NCBI GenBank assembly: GCA_001567185.1
Contig: LNFR01000064.1
Location: forward strand, 1-64,000
Direction: 5' to 3'
DNA from: Bacteroidetes bacterium OLB12
GTDB lineage: Bacteria > Bacteroidota > Bacteroidia > Cytophagales > Cyclobacteriaceae
Length of the DNA: 64,000 nt
The stretch's first letter is position 1, and every line of letters begins with the position of its first letter. A program made the position numbers and the translations under genes. Below are positions 55,461 through 64,000 of the stretch, in pieces. The notes beneath the pieces were generated by a model. The model was not told where the DNA came from and did not search any database. It saw only the letters and a list, made by a program, of their open reading frames with translations.

Positions 55461-56471
55461 ATGCTCAAGATAGACGCACATACCCATATTCTTCCAAAAA
55501 AAATGCCCAACTGGAGCGAGAAGTTTGGCTATGGCGATTTTATATACCTGCAGCATCATAAAAAAGGTTTTGCGAAAATGATGCGCGGCAACCAATTCTT
55601 TCGCGAGATAAACGAAAACTGCTGGGATGCTGACCTTCGCATTAAAGAATACGCAAACTTTGGCACCCGCGTGCAGGTAGTATGCACAATTCCGGTTATG
55701 TTTTCGTATTGGGCCAAACCATTAAACTGCCTCGACCTTTCACGTTTTTTGAACGACCACCTGATACAACTTTCGAAGGATTACCCCCAACACTACATCG
55801 GGTTAGGTACTGTACCCATGCAGGATACTGATCTTGCCATCGAAGAATTACAGCGCATTAAAAAAGAAGGCCTTGCAGGAATACAAATTGGTTCAAACAT
55901 CAACGATGAAAACCTGAATGAAAACCGCTTCTTCCCGATTTTTGAAGCCTGCGAAAAGTTAAGCCTCGCTATAATGGTGCACCCATGGAATATGATGGGT
56001 GAGAAACAAATGCAACGTTATTGGCTGCCGTGGCTGGTAGGCATGCCTGCCGAAACTTCGCGCGCAATTTGTTCTATGATTTTTGGCGGTGTGTTCGAAC
56101 GCTTGCCAAACTTGCGTGTTATGTTTTCGCATGCAGGAGGTTCCTTTCTTCCAACACTGGGCCGTATCCAGCATGGGTTTGAATGCCGGCCCGACCTGGT
56201 GGCAATTGATAACAATATTAATCCGCGCACATACTTGCAAAAATTTTGGATCGATAGCGTAACTCATGATGCCCTGATGCTGGAATATGTATTAAAATTG
56301 CAAGGCAGCAAGCGGGTAATGTTGGGCTCTGACTATCCGTTTCCGTTAGGAGATCTGGAAATTGGCAGGTTTATTGAAGCGATGGACCTACCAACAAATG
56401 TGAAAGAAGATATTTTCAGCAATTCGGCATTAGAATGGCTGCAACTCTCAAAAGAAAAATTTACTGGGTGA
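55461..56471 (+). CDS. ACMSD-like amidohydrolase (decarboxylase)
   Basis: A 336-residue zinc-dependent amidohydrolase closely similar to 2-amino-3-carboxymuconate 6-semialdehyde decarboxylase of tryptophan degradation. The start MLKIDAHTHILPKKMP supplies the HxH ligands; further ligands lie in MVHPWNMMG, MFSHAGGSFLPTLGR and MLGSDYPFPLGDLE. I chose ATG 55461; an in-frame ATG at 55428 overlaps the mutarotase gene and precedes the conserved start. No other kynurenine-pathway gene is in the window. It is the last gene of the fucose operon by position, 22 nt from the mutarotase, so either the operon is a patchwork or this member acts on another substrate. Confidence 0.8.
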   Translation: MLKIDAHTHILPKKMPNWSEKFGYGDFIYLQHHKKGFAKMMRGNQFFREINENCWDADLRIKEYANFGTRVQVVCTIPVMFSYWAKPLNCLDLSRFLNDHLIQLSKDYPQHYIGLGTVPMQDTDLAIEELQRIKKEGLAGIQIGSNINDENLNENRFFPIFEACEKLSLAIMVHPWNMMGEKQMQRYWLPWLVGMPAETSRAICSMIFGGVFERLPNLRVMFSHAGGSFLPTLGRIQHGFECRPDLVAIDNNINPRTYLQKFWIDSVTHDALMLEYVLKLQGSKRVMLGSDYPFPLGDLEIGRFIEAMDLPTNVKEDIFSNSALEWLQLSKEKFTG

Positions 56472-56473
56472 AT

Positions 56474-57094
56474 ATGAGACTGGGATTTTTGATTTTGTTT
56501 TTACAGATAACTACCATCTTGTGTGCCCAAACACAACAAGAAAAAATACGGGAGTTAGAAATGCAACGCCAGGCCGAAAAACAACGTGCCATCGACAGGC
56601 AAATTGATTCCGTAGCTTTGCTCATTAATCAACAGCAATATGAGGCAGCCGATACTAAAATTGTTTCGTTACTAAAGACCGTACGCAGTGTACCCTCCGA
56701 TTTAACTTTTTACCTGGGCAAAAATTCTTTCTTTCAGAATAAATACAAACAAAGTGTGGATTGGCTGAATAAATACATTCAGTTGAAGGGAACAACCGGA
56801 CAATTTTCGGAAGAAGCCATTCATCTGAAAACAAAAGCCGAAGGTGAATTGCTGAAAGAACAACAAACTGAAGCAAAGCAAGCAGCCCAAATTTTATCTA
56901 AAGATTTTGATATTGACTGCGGCCCCACCGGAAAAGTAGTATGCCCGGTTTGCAATGGATCAACCGTGGTCATCAAAAAAAACTACCTGGGCCAAACCTA
57001 TAAAACCTGTGGCTATTGCAACCATACCGGTGCCCTAAGTTGTGAAGACTTCAATAAATTGATGAAGGGCCAGCTTAAACCCAATACACAGTAA
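56474..57094 (+). CDS. Exported protein with C-terminal zinc-ribbon-like Cys cluster
   Basis: From ATG 56474 the protein has 206 residues; a longer frame from 56435 overlaps the ACMSD-like gene and would hide the signal peptide (MRLGFLILFLQITTILCAQ). A helical, Glu/Gln-rich region follows (QQEKIRELEMQRQAEKQRAI) with TPR-like repeats (residues about 45-110). The end has four Cys pairs, CPVCNGSTVV and TCGYCNHTGALSC, resembling the DnaJ central zinc ribbon (CxxCxGxG), which is unusual for an exported protein. Zinc binding or redox activity is possible. Unknown function. Confidence 0.6.
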   Translation: MRLGFLILFLQITTILCAQTQQEKIRELEMQRQAEKQRAIDRQIDSVALLINQQQYEAADTKIVSLLKTVRSVPSDLTFYLGKNSFFQNKYKQSVDWLNKYIQLKGTTGQFSEEAIHLKTKAEGELLKEQQTEAKQAAQILSKDFDIDCGPTGKVVCPVCNGSTVVIKKNYLGQTYKTCGYCNHTGALSCEDFNKLMKGQLKPNTQ

Positions 57095-57107
57095 ACCAAT
57101 TATTTAC

Positions 57108-57115
57108 TACCTTTG
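57108..57115 (+). promoter_or_regulatory. Candidate -7 box (TAccTTTG) for trhO
   Basis: TACCTTTG matches TAnnTTTG, 18 nt before ATG 57134. A TTG at 57113 is part of the box, which argues against starting trhO there. Confidence 0.5.
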
Positions 57116-57133
57116 CATGTTAAATCGTGCAAA

Positions 57134-58183
57134 ATGGCGCTTTTCAATCGTGTGAACGGCAAAATTCTTAAAGAAAAACTCCGAAACAGCCAGGAGCATC
57201 GCACCACCATTTCTTTTTATAAATACCATCATTTAGCCGATCCGAAAATTTTTCGCAACGAGATGTACGAAAGGCTTGATCAATTAGGTGTACTGGGGCG
57301 AATATATGTTGCCTACGAAGGCATTAATGCGCAGATTAGTGTACCAACCCAAAACCTGCAGGCCTTCCAGGACGAATTGTATTCCATTCCCTTCTTGAAC
57401 GGGGTAAGGTTAAACCTGGCTGTGGAGGATGACGGCAAATCTTTCTTTAAATTAAAAATACTGGTTCGTAAAAAAATTGTAGCGGATGGACTCAATGATG
57501 CCACATTTGATGTAACCAATTGTGGTACGCATGTAAATGCACAACAGTTTAATGCGCTTGCAGAAAATCCGAATACGGTAATTGTGGATATGCGCAACCA
57601 CTACGAAAGTGAAGTAGGGCATTTTAAAAATGCCATTTGTCCGGATGTAGATACATTTCGGGAAGAGTTGCAGGTAGTTGAAGATTTACTGAATGATCAA
57701 AAAGACAAGAACCTGTTGATGTATTGCACCGGGGGTATCCGATGCGAGAAGGCCAGCGCCTGGTTTAAACATATTGGCTTCAAAAATGTGTTTCAGTTAG
57801 AAGGTGGCATTATCAAATACGCACAAGAGGTAAAAGCACAGAATCTGGAAAACAAATTCGTAGGTAAAAACTTTGTGTTTGACGAACGCCTGGGCGAACG
57901 GATTTCAGATGATATCATAAGCGAATGCCACCAGTGTGGCAACCCTTGCGATACGCACACCAATTGCAAAAACGATGGCTGCCATTTATTGTTTATTCAA
58001 TGCGAAGCGTGTGCTCAAAAATATAACAACTGCTGTTCCGAAGCCTGTGCCGAAATAATTGCTTTACCTGAAGAAACCCAACGTGAACTTCGAAAAGGAA
58101 TTAACAAAGGCCGCCAGGTATTTAAGAAAGGTAGGGCAAAAAATCTTCGCCAACCCTCACCCGGTATCTCTGAAAAGGTATGA
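57134..58183 (+). CDS. trhO: tRNA uridine(34) hydroxylase TrhO (rhodanese-like)
   Basis: A 349-residue protein homologous to E. coli TrhO/YceA, which hydroxylates U34 of certain tRNAs. It has an N-terminal acylphosphatase-like domain (residues 20-110, ISFYKYHHLADPKIF), a rhodanese domain with the active Cys in MYCTGGIRCEKASAW (about residue 200) and a C-terminal Cys-rich segment (ECHQCGNPCDTHTNCKNDGC). I chose ATG 57134 (MALFNRVNGK) because the frame from TTG 57113 runs through a promoter box. Its stop overlaps the mogA ATG by 4 nt. Confidence 0.9.
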   Translation: MALFNRVNGKILKEKLRNSQEHRTTISFYKYHHLADPKIFRNEMYERLDQLGVLGRIYVAYEGINAQISVPTQNLQAFQDELYSIPFLNGVRLNLAVEDDGKSFFKLKILVRKKIVADGLNDATFDVTNCGTHVNAQQFNALAENPNTVIVDMRNHYESEVGHFKNAICPDVDTFREELQVVEDLLNDQKDKNLLMYCTGGIRCEKASAWFKHIGFKNVFQLEGGIIKYAQEVKAQNLENKFVGKNFVFDERLGERISDDIISECHQCGNPCDTHTNCKNDGCHLLFIQCEACAQKYNNCCSEACAEIIALPEETQRELRKGINKGRQVFKKGRAKNLRQPSPGISEKV

Positions 58184-58717
58184 GCGAGAAGCAAACCATC
58201 CGCATTGGAATTATAAATGTATCCGACCGGGCCAGCCAGGGAATTTACGAAGACCTTCCGGGCCAGGCCATCGTAGAAACCTTGAACGAATACCTGATTA
58301 GCCCGTGGCAAAAAGAGTATGCTGTTATACCCGATGAACAATTGCTAATTGAACAGACGCTAATCAGCATGGCAGATGAAAAAAAAATGTTGTTTGATTA
58401 TTACCAGTGGTGGCACAGGCCCTGCTGTACGCGATGTTACCCCCGAAGCAACAGAGGCAGTATGCACGAAGATGATGCCCGGTTTTGGTGAACGTATGCG
58501 CATGGAAAGCCTGAAGTATGTACCCACCGCCATTCTATCGCGGCAAACGGCCGGAATCCGAAATCAGACTTTAATCGTAAATTTACCCGGAAGACCAAGA
58601 GCAATCCGGCAGTGTTTGGATGCTGTGTTTCCAGCCATTCCGTATTGTATTAACCTTTTGAACGGCCCTTATATTGAGTGCAGGCCTGAAGTTGTAAAAG
58701 CCTTCAGACCCAAATAA
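58180..58717 (+). CDS. mogA: Molybdopterin adenylyltransferase MogA (frameshifted)
   Basis: MogA adenylates molybdopterin before metal insertion. The first frame (from 58180) has IGIINVSDRASQGIYEDLPG, matching E. coli MogA. The second frame (to 58717) has LIITSGGTGPAVRDVTPEAT, LSRQTAGIRNQTLIVNLPGRP and YCINLLNGPYIECRPEVVKA. Reducing the A9 run at 58379-58387 to A8 joins them into a protein of 178 residues, as expected. It begins within the trhO stop codon (ATGA). No other molybdenum-cofactor gene is in the window. The break is probably a homopolymer error. Confidence 0.88.
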
Positions 58718-58727
58718 ATCGAAAGTT

Positions 58728-59708
58728 ATGGCAAGAATAAAATATTACTACGACACCGAAACCTGCAAGTACGAGCGCATCAAAACCTCAACAGGCGACC
58801 TGATTCTGAATACCCTGGGGATTGTTTGTCTTACTGTAGCGATGGCCGTTGGTTTGCTGATTTTGTATGGCACTTACTTCGAGTCGCCAAAAGAATTGTT
58901 GCTGCGCAACGAAGTTAAGGAGATGGAATTCTACTATGAAAACCTGAAAGTGGAAGTAGAGAAATTACATAAGCAACTGGCTAACATAGAGTATCGCGAT
59001 GATAATATTTATCGGGTAGTGTTAGGAGCCGAACCTATTGACAAAAGTATTCGCGAAGCCGGTGTAGGAGGTCTGGATCGGTACGAGGATATCAAGAACA
59101 AAAACATCCTTCATGCTGATTTGATCGTGAAACTTTCAGAGAGCGTAGATAACCTGCGAAGGAAAATCTATATCGAATCAAAATCGCAGGATGATGTGGT
59201 GGACCTTGCCGAAAGTAAAGAAAAATTATTTGCGGCCATTCCGGCCATTCAACCAATAGCCAACAAGCAATTAATTGCGCTGGCATCGGGTTTTGGGTTG
59301 CGCATACACCCGATCTATAAGGTTAAAAAGATGCATACCGGCATCGACTTTGCCGCAGCCATCGGAACACCCATTTATGCAACTGCCGATGGGGTGATCG
59401 ACAAACTTAGTATGAGCTTTAGCGGCTACGGCAAAATGATTGAAATAGATCATGGTTTTGGTTACCGCACCCGCTATGCTCACATGCATGGTTTTGCAGT
59501 ACGGCAAGGACAGAAAGTTAAACGGGGCGATCTGATTGGATATGTAGGAGACACCGGCCTATCCACTGCACCACACCTGCATTACGAAGTATTTGTAAAT
59601 GGTGTACATGCCAACCCGGTGCATTACTTCTTTAATGATCTTAACCCGGCCGAATACGAAAAGATTATCGAGTTAGCCTCTATCGAAAATCAATCATTGG
59701 GTATGTAG
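58728..59708 (+). CDS. M23 family peptidase with transmembrane and coiled-coil N-terminus
   Basis: A 326-residue protein with a short cytoplasmic end, a transmembrane helix (about residues 30-50, TLGIVCLTVAMAVGLLILYG), a coiled-coil stretch (about 60-150) and a C-terminal M23 endopeptidase domain. Zinc ligands are in MHTGIDFAAAIG and APHLHYEVF. This layout resembles the cell-division and morphogenesis M23 factors that cut peptidoglycan near the inner membrane. It starts 10 nt after mogA. In contrast to the M23 protein at 26844, this one is membrane-anchored. Confidence 0.88.
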   Translation: MARIKYYYDTETCKYERIKTSTGDLILNTLGIVCLTVAMAVGLLILYGTYFESPKELLLRNEVKEMEFYYENLKVEVEKLHKQLANIEYRDDNIYRVVLGAEPIDKSIREAGVGGLDRYEDIKNKNILHADLIVKLSESVDNLRRKIYIESKSQDDVVDLAESKEKLFAAIPAIQPIANKQLIALASGFGLRIHPIYKVKKMHTGIDFAAAIGTPIYATADGVIDKLSMSFSGYGKMIEIDHGFGYRTRYAHMHGFAVRQGQKVKRGDLIGYVGDTGLSTAPHLHYEVFVNGVHANPVHYFFNDLNPAEYEKIIELASIENQSLGM

Positions 59709-59780
59709 TTGAATTACCAGGCTCAACCATTAGGAAGCCCGTGCGAAAGTTGTAATTTAGCCTTGTTAACTTCACCCCTC

Positions 59781-60311
59781 ATGAAGCACACAGGACGAAC
59801 TATCTTGGTTTTCATCAGCTTGTTGATGAGTTGCTCCGATTTCGAACCCTTTGAAGGTGAAAAGATAACTCAGTTTGCTGCTTCAGTATCCGCATTCAGT
59901 AGTCAATTCTCTTCAACCATTTGGTCGGCCCAACAGGCCCTGGGCGAAAATAACGTACCAGAAAACTCAGGAACTAATTCAAACGCATGGTCTTCCCTAT
60001 CGCCCGATGCCCAGCGGGAGTTTCTCGTGCTTGGTTTTTCCGAACTTCAAACGGTAAGTAAAATTGAGATTTTTGAAAACGCATATCCGGGCGCCATTGA
60101 TACAGTGTACCTGCGAAATTCAAAGACCGATCGGTGGGTAATCGTTTATGCAAAGCCTGCCAGAACTGATTTAGGAGCCGCAGGTAGAATCTTTTCTATT
60201 CACTTAATTGAAACACAATTTAAAACAGACGCTATTCGATTAGCCATTAACAGCCCGGCAGTAGAAAACTGGAACGAAATAGATGCCGTCTCTATCACCG
60301 GACAAAAGTAA
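59781..60311 (+). CDS. Lipoprotein with discoidin-like beta domain
   Basis: From ATG 59781 the protein has 176 residues and a lipoprotein signal with the lipobox LLMSC; the upstream in-frame start at 59709 only adds 24 unlikely residues. The mature part (SSTIWSAQQALGENNVP, then EFLVLGFSELQTVSKIEIFE and AVENWNEIDAVSITG) resembles the F5/8-type beta domain found in Bacteroidota OmpA-like and pappalysin-like proteins, which often bind glycans or proteins. It lies 5 nt before the beta-barrel gene. Confidence 0.7.
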   Translation: MKHTGRTILVFISLLMSCSDFEPFEGEKITQFAASVSAFSSQFSSTIWSAQQALGENNVPENSGTNSNAWSSLSPDAQREFLVLGFSELQTVSKIEIFENAYPGAIDTVYLRNSKTDRWVIVYAKPARTDLGAAGRIFSIHLIETQFKTDAIRLAINSPAVENWNEIDAVSITGQK

Positions 60312-60315
60312 TATT

Positions 60316-61265
60316 ATGAGAATCCTGTATGTAATAACCTGCATTTGCCTTATCAGCGCCTCGTACCATGCAGGCGCGCAAGGTTGCAGCGATGCCGGCT
60401 TTTGTACCATGGGTGCCATGAAGCCCGATCAACCTTACAACAAAAAGATTCCAATTAAGCTCCGTAGTATGGAGGTTAGTTTTTACCGGGGCACCACCAC
60501 AATTTCGCCTGTTGTGTATGTAGCCAACCTGGATATGAGTTTTAACCTTATTGACGATAAAACGTTCTTTCAGGTAAAAGTGCCTTACCAGGCAGTGAAT
60601 GGAAATTTCGGCAGTACAAGTGGCCTGGGTGATTTCTCGCTTTGCCTTACCAGAAACCTGTATTCATCCGAAAAATTTGATATCAGCGCTTCAATTGGAA
60701 GTAAAATTCCATCCAATAATTCCAATCTGCGATCGAACGAAACCGGGTTAACATTGCCCATGTATTATCAAACCAGCCTGGGTACCTATGATGCCATTGC
60801 CGGTATTTCATTTATAAACAAACAATGGCTTTTTGCTACTGGCATTCAACATCCTTTTAATCAAAACGGCAACACCTTTGATTGGGCCGAGTGGATTCCC
60901 GTTTATGAGGGAGGTCCGGATTATGTTCGAAAAATTTTTTAGCCTATAACCTTAAAAGAGGTACCGATGTCATGCTGCGCGCAGAACGCAACTTCCGGTA
61001 TGCCCGGTTTAATTTCACAATTGGATTGTTGCCTATTTTCCGCATAACCAAAGATGAGATTACTGATATAAATACTAACCAACGTATAAAGTTAGATGGC
61101 ACCCTTGGCATGGCGCTTTCGGGAATTGGAACCGTGGGGTATAATTTTAATGTCAAATCAGGTGTAAGGCTTTTGGTTGGAAAGAAAATCACACAACGCA
61201 AAGTAAACCCGGATGGGCTTACCCGGCATGCAGTAACAACCATAAGTTATTATTACCGATTTTAA
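60316..61265 (+). CDS. Outer-membrane beta-barrel protein (frameshifted)
   Basis: From ATG 60316 (signal peptide MRILYVITCICLISASYHAG) the first frame runs to 60942 and the second from about 60950 to 61265. Adding one base to the A5/T6 run at 60930-60940 joins them through FLAYNLKRGTDVMLRAERNF, giving a protein of about 316 residues. The sequence is strand-rich (VEVSFYRGTTTISPVVYVAN-like) and ends in YYYRF, the terminal Phe of barrel proteins. It is probably an outer-membrane protein working with the upstream lipoprotein; I recognise no ligand. Confidence 0.65.
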
Positions 61266-61268
61266 TCC

Positions 61269-63970
61269 ATGGCGCGCCTTACCCTCGTATTGATTTTATT
61301 TTTAGCCTGGTCAGTGGCCCCGGCTCAAAAACAAGGTGTTATGGATCAACTAAACCAACTCCTTGCCGACTCCCACTTTGATGCTGTTATTGCCCTGGCA
61401 GATGCTACACCCGGTAACACTCCCCTGCTTAACCTGGAAATTCAAAATAAAAAAGTGGAAGCCCTGGTGCGTCTTGGTAAACTGGATGAAGCCGATAACC
61501 TATTGGAAACTTTATTAACCAAGGCTAAAGAAACAAAGAATGCAGGAAAGCAAATGGCCATGCTTCAAACTACCAAAGGATTTCTGCAACTTAACCGCGG
61601 GCGCATCGATCTGGCCATAGAAGAACTTGAAGCAGCCATCCAAAAATTTGATGCCGAAAACCAAACGCGCAGCCTGGAAATGGCTGATGCACTTGCGCAT
61701 CTCGGAAACGTATATCGTACATCGGCTAAATGGAGCCAGGCCGAAGAACATTTATTACGCGCACTGGCCATCCGCCAGGAAAAATTACCAGCCGATCATG
61801 AACTGATAGCCGCTACCTATAACGACCTGGGACTTAGCTACATTACCGACAATATAGACAAATCGTACCAGTATTATAACATGGCGTTAACCATGTACGA
61901 AAAACTGCATGGAAAAGAACATCCAAAAATTGCAATTGCCAATACAAACCTTGGTTACCTGAATCAAATCGATAAACAATACGGAGATGCCATCAATTAC
62001 TACAATACTGCATTGGCCATATGGGAAAAAATTTATCCGCAGCCCCACCCCAACAAAGCGCTTGTTATGATGAACCTGGGGCAAACTTACTCTTCAATGG
62101 GAAACTCAGCTACTGCGTTGGAGTTTTATGAGAAAGCTCTAACAATGTATCAAACTGCCCACGGCAAGAAACACCCGGATGTAACCTACGTACTAAACCT
62201 GATTGGAAACGAAAAACTTGCCCAAAAGAAATACGAAGAGGCAATGCAGTACTATCAGAAAGCAATTATTGCCAATCTGCCCGACTTCAACTCGGAAGAA
62301 ATTGAGACGAACCCAACCCGGTTTAACTTTTACAACGGTGCGCAGTTGTTAAACTCCCTGATGTACAAAGCACAGGCTTTAGAAACCAGGCACTTGAGTA
62401 AAACGCTTAAGATTAAAGATCTGCAACTGGCTTTATCTACGTTGCAAACCAGCGATACTTTAATTGACAAGATGCGGCAGCAAACCACCTACGAATCGGA
62501 CAAGATTGCATTGGGGGCTGTAGCGAATGAAATTTATGCTGCCGGAGTGCGTGTAAGCCATTTATTAAGTGATGTTTCGTTTTTGCACCGCACACATTAC
62601 CGCGAACTCAGTTTCTATTTTGCTGAGAAAAGCAAAGCGGCTGTATTGCAGGAAGCAATTTCCGATTCCAACGCCAAATCGTTTGCCAATATTCCTTCCG
62701 ACCTTCTGGAAGAAGAAAAGAGTTTGAAGTCTGCATTAGCATTAGTAAATCAAAAACTGGCACAGAAGCCAACGGAAGATGAAGAGAAGTACCTGCGAGA
62801 AACCGCTTTCGAACTAAATCAGGCCTACAACAACTTTGTAGCACAACTGGAAAAGCAATTTCCGGATTACTTCAACCTGAAATTTAATTCGGCAGCGCCC
62901 ACCATTGCCCAATTGCAAAACCTGCTCGATTCAAAAACCGCTATTATCAGCTATTTTATTGATGAGGCAATGCCCGGCTTTATACGTTTTTAATTACATC
63001 TAAACGCTACGAAGTAAAAGATCAGCCGCTGCCAAGCGATTATGACAAATACCTGAGTGGCTTCCGAAACAGCATGTTTTTCAGCAATGCGAATGTATTT
63101 ACGGTTAGCGCCCGAAACCTTTACCGGTTGTTGATTCCTGTCGGAATTCCTTCCGGTGTTAACAGCCTTGTTTTTTTACCAGCGGGCCGCATGAGTGTTA
63201 TACCCTTTGAAGCCCTGCTTACGCAACCCGTTAAAGAACAAGCTTCCTTTCATCAATTACCTTACTTAATTAACAAGTTTAATATCCGGTACGAGTTATC
63301 GGCCGGATTATTACTTCAAAAAAGCCAGGGAGAAAAGAAAACAGGTATTACTTCCGCACAATTAATGGCACCTATTCAATTCCCTGCAAAGGATAACCTT
63401 AGCCCCTTGCCCGGCACCGAAACGGAAGTAAACCAAATTCAGGAACTGTTGCATAGCAAACAAATTGCCTGCAACATCCTCATCAATCAGGAAGCAAACG
63501 AAACATCCATCAAAAGCGAAACCCTCCGCAATTACGACCTCATTCATTTCGCCACACATGGCATTGTAGATGAAGATAACCCAGACCTATCGCGCATCTT
63601 TCTTCAAAATGATTCTGAAGCAGAAGATGGAAACTTGTTTAGTGGTGAAATCTATAACCTGCACCTGAATGCAAATCTTGTAACACTCTCCGCATGCCAA
63701 ACCGGCCTCGGAAAAATTTCGAAAGGAGAAGGTGTAATCGGATTATCGCGCGCACTGGTTTACGCGGGTGCTAAAAACCTGGTGGTATCTTTTTGGAGTG
63801 TTGCGGATGAATCTACCTCGCAATTAATGACCACGTTTTATCAGCATTTGATTACAACTAAAGAAACCACTTTTGCCGAAGCTTTGCGTGGAGCAAAACT
63901 GAAGATGATACGACAGCAGAAATACGCTTCACCGTTTTATTGGGCCCCGTTTGTACTGATTGGTTATTAA
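61269..63970 (+). CDS. Exported TPR-CHAT protein (frameshifted)
   Basis: A protein of about 900 residues in two frames, joined by adding one T to the T5 run at 62986-62990 (FIRFLITSKRYEVKDQ). It starts with a signal peptide (MARLTLVLILFLAWSVAPAQ). At least six TPR repeats of the TPR_10/12 type follow (for example YNDLGLSYITDNIDKSYQYY and ANTNLGYLNQIDKQYGDA). The C-terminal CHAT domain, a caspase-like peptidase fold, has the catalytic His in DLIHFATHGIVDED and Cys in LVTLSACQTGLGK. Exported CHAT-TPR proteins are common in Bacteroidota and mostly uncharacterised. It follows the beta-barrel gene by 3 nt and ends 30 nt before the window edge. Confidence 0.83.
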
Positions 63971-64000
63971 ATAGGGTGTAAAAGTTAAACCTGCCCTGAA

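Noticed and set aside
58376..58717. Second, independent molybdenum-cofactor gene
   Set aside because: It is the C-terminal half of MogA; the A9 run explains the split.

Overview
The window looks like a chromosomal piece of a free-living member of the Bacteroidota, most likely order Cytophagales. The evidence is the TAnnTTTG-type promoter boxes, the near absence of Shine-Dalgarno sequences, many lipobox and signal-peptide proteins, a fused SerB-SerA protein, a split transketolase and DUF151-UVR, DUF2452 and TPR-CHAT proteins. I see no rRNA, tRNA, CRISPR array, prophage or intact insertion sequence. The species cannot be named from sequence alone.

Layout. 13-743: a small membrane protein gene of unknown role. 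866-13906 (minus): a six-gene alpha-glucan operon of two lipoprotein GH13 amylases, GlgE, a TreS-maltokinase fusion, GlgB and a GH57/DUF3536 enzyme. Together these form the GlgE route, in which maltose is phosphorylated, maltose-1-phosphate is polymerised and the polymer is branched. The TreS half lacks its catalytic Asp. 14099-18210 (minus): TMEM220-like protein, nucleoside transporter, bifunctional nuclease, EtfA and EtfB. 18325-24442: TPR protein, oxidoreductase, DnaB, a Mur-like protein, a DnaQ-like exonuclease and a Tat-exported Gfo/Idh/MocA protein. 24501-36783: DUF2452 protein, M48 peptidase, FAH protein, M23 peptidase, Bcp, and a transketolase whose two halves are separated by two exported amidohydrolases. 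36789-39772: an arsenic module (arsR, arsM, arsN2) with palindromic operators and a divergent alcohol dehydrogenase. 39874-43690: serine biosynthesis (SerB-SerA fusion, SerC-like) around an NTF2-like gene and a MITE-like element. 43742-46207: ECF sigma factor, membrane protein, Spy-like protein and beta-barrel. 46274-49916: an M1 peptidase and a large exported coiled-coil protein. 50037-56471: TlpA-like protein, then an oxidative L-fucose catabolic operon (two SDRs, diketo-deoxy-fuconate hydrolase, fuconolactonase, FucP-like permease, mutarotase) ending in an ACMSD-like gene. 56474-63970: secreted zinc-ribbon protein, TrhO, MogA, M23 peptidase, lipoprotein, beta-barrel and a TPR-CHAT protein.

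Thirteen genes carry fourteen one-base frameshifts, nearly all in mononucleotide runs, while both halves of each protein stay well conserved. I read these as homopolymer errors in the assembly and annotate each gene as one unit. The most interesting biological signals are the Asp-to-Ala change in the TreS domain within a complete GlgE operon, the 20-bp perfect ArsR operator repeated before arsM, a fucose operon without a dehydratase and with an altered permease, and a 28-residue membrane peptide gene.
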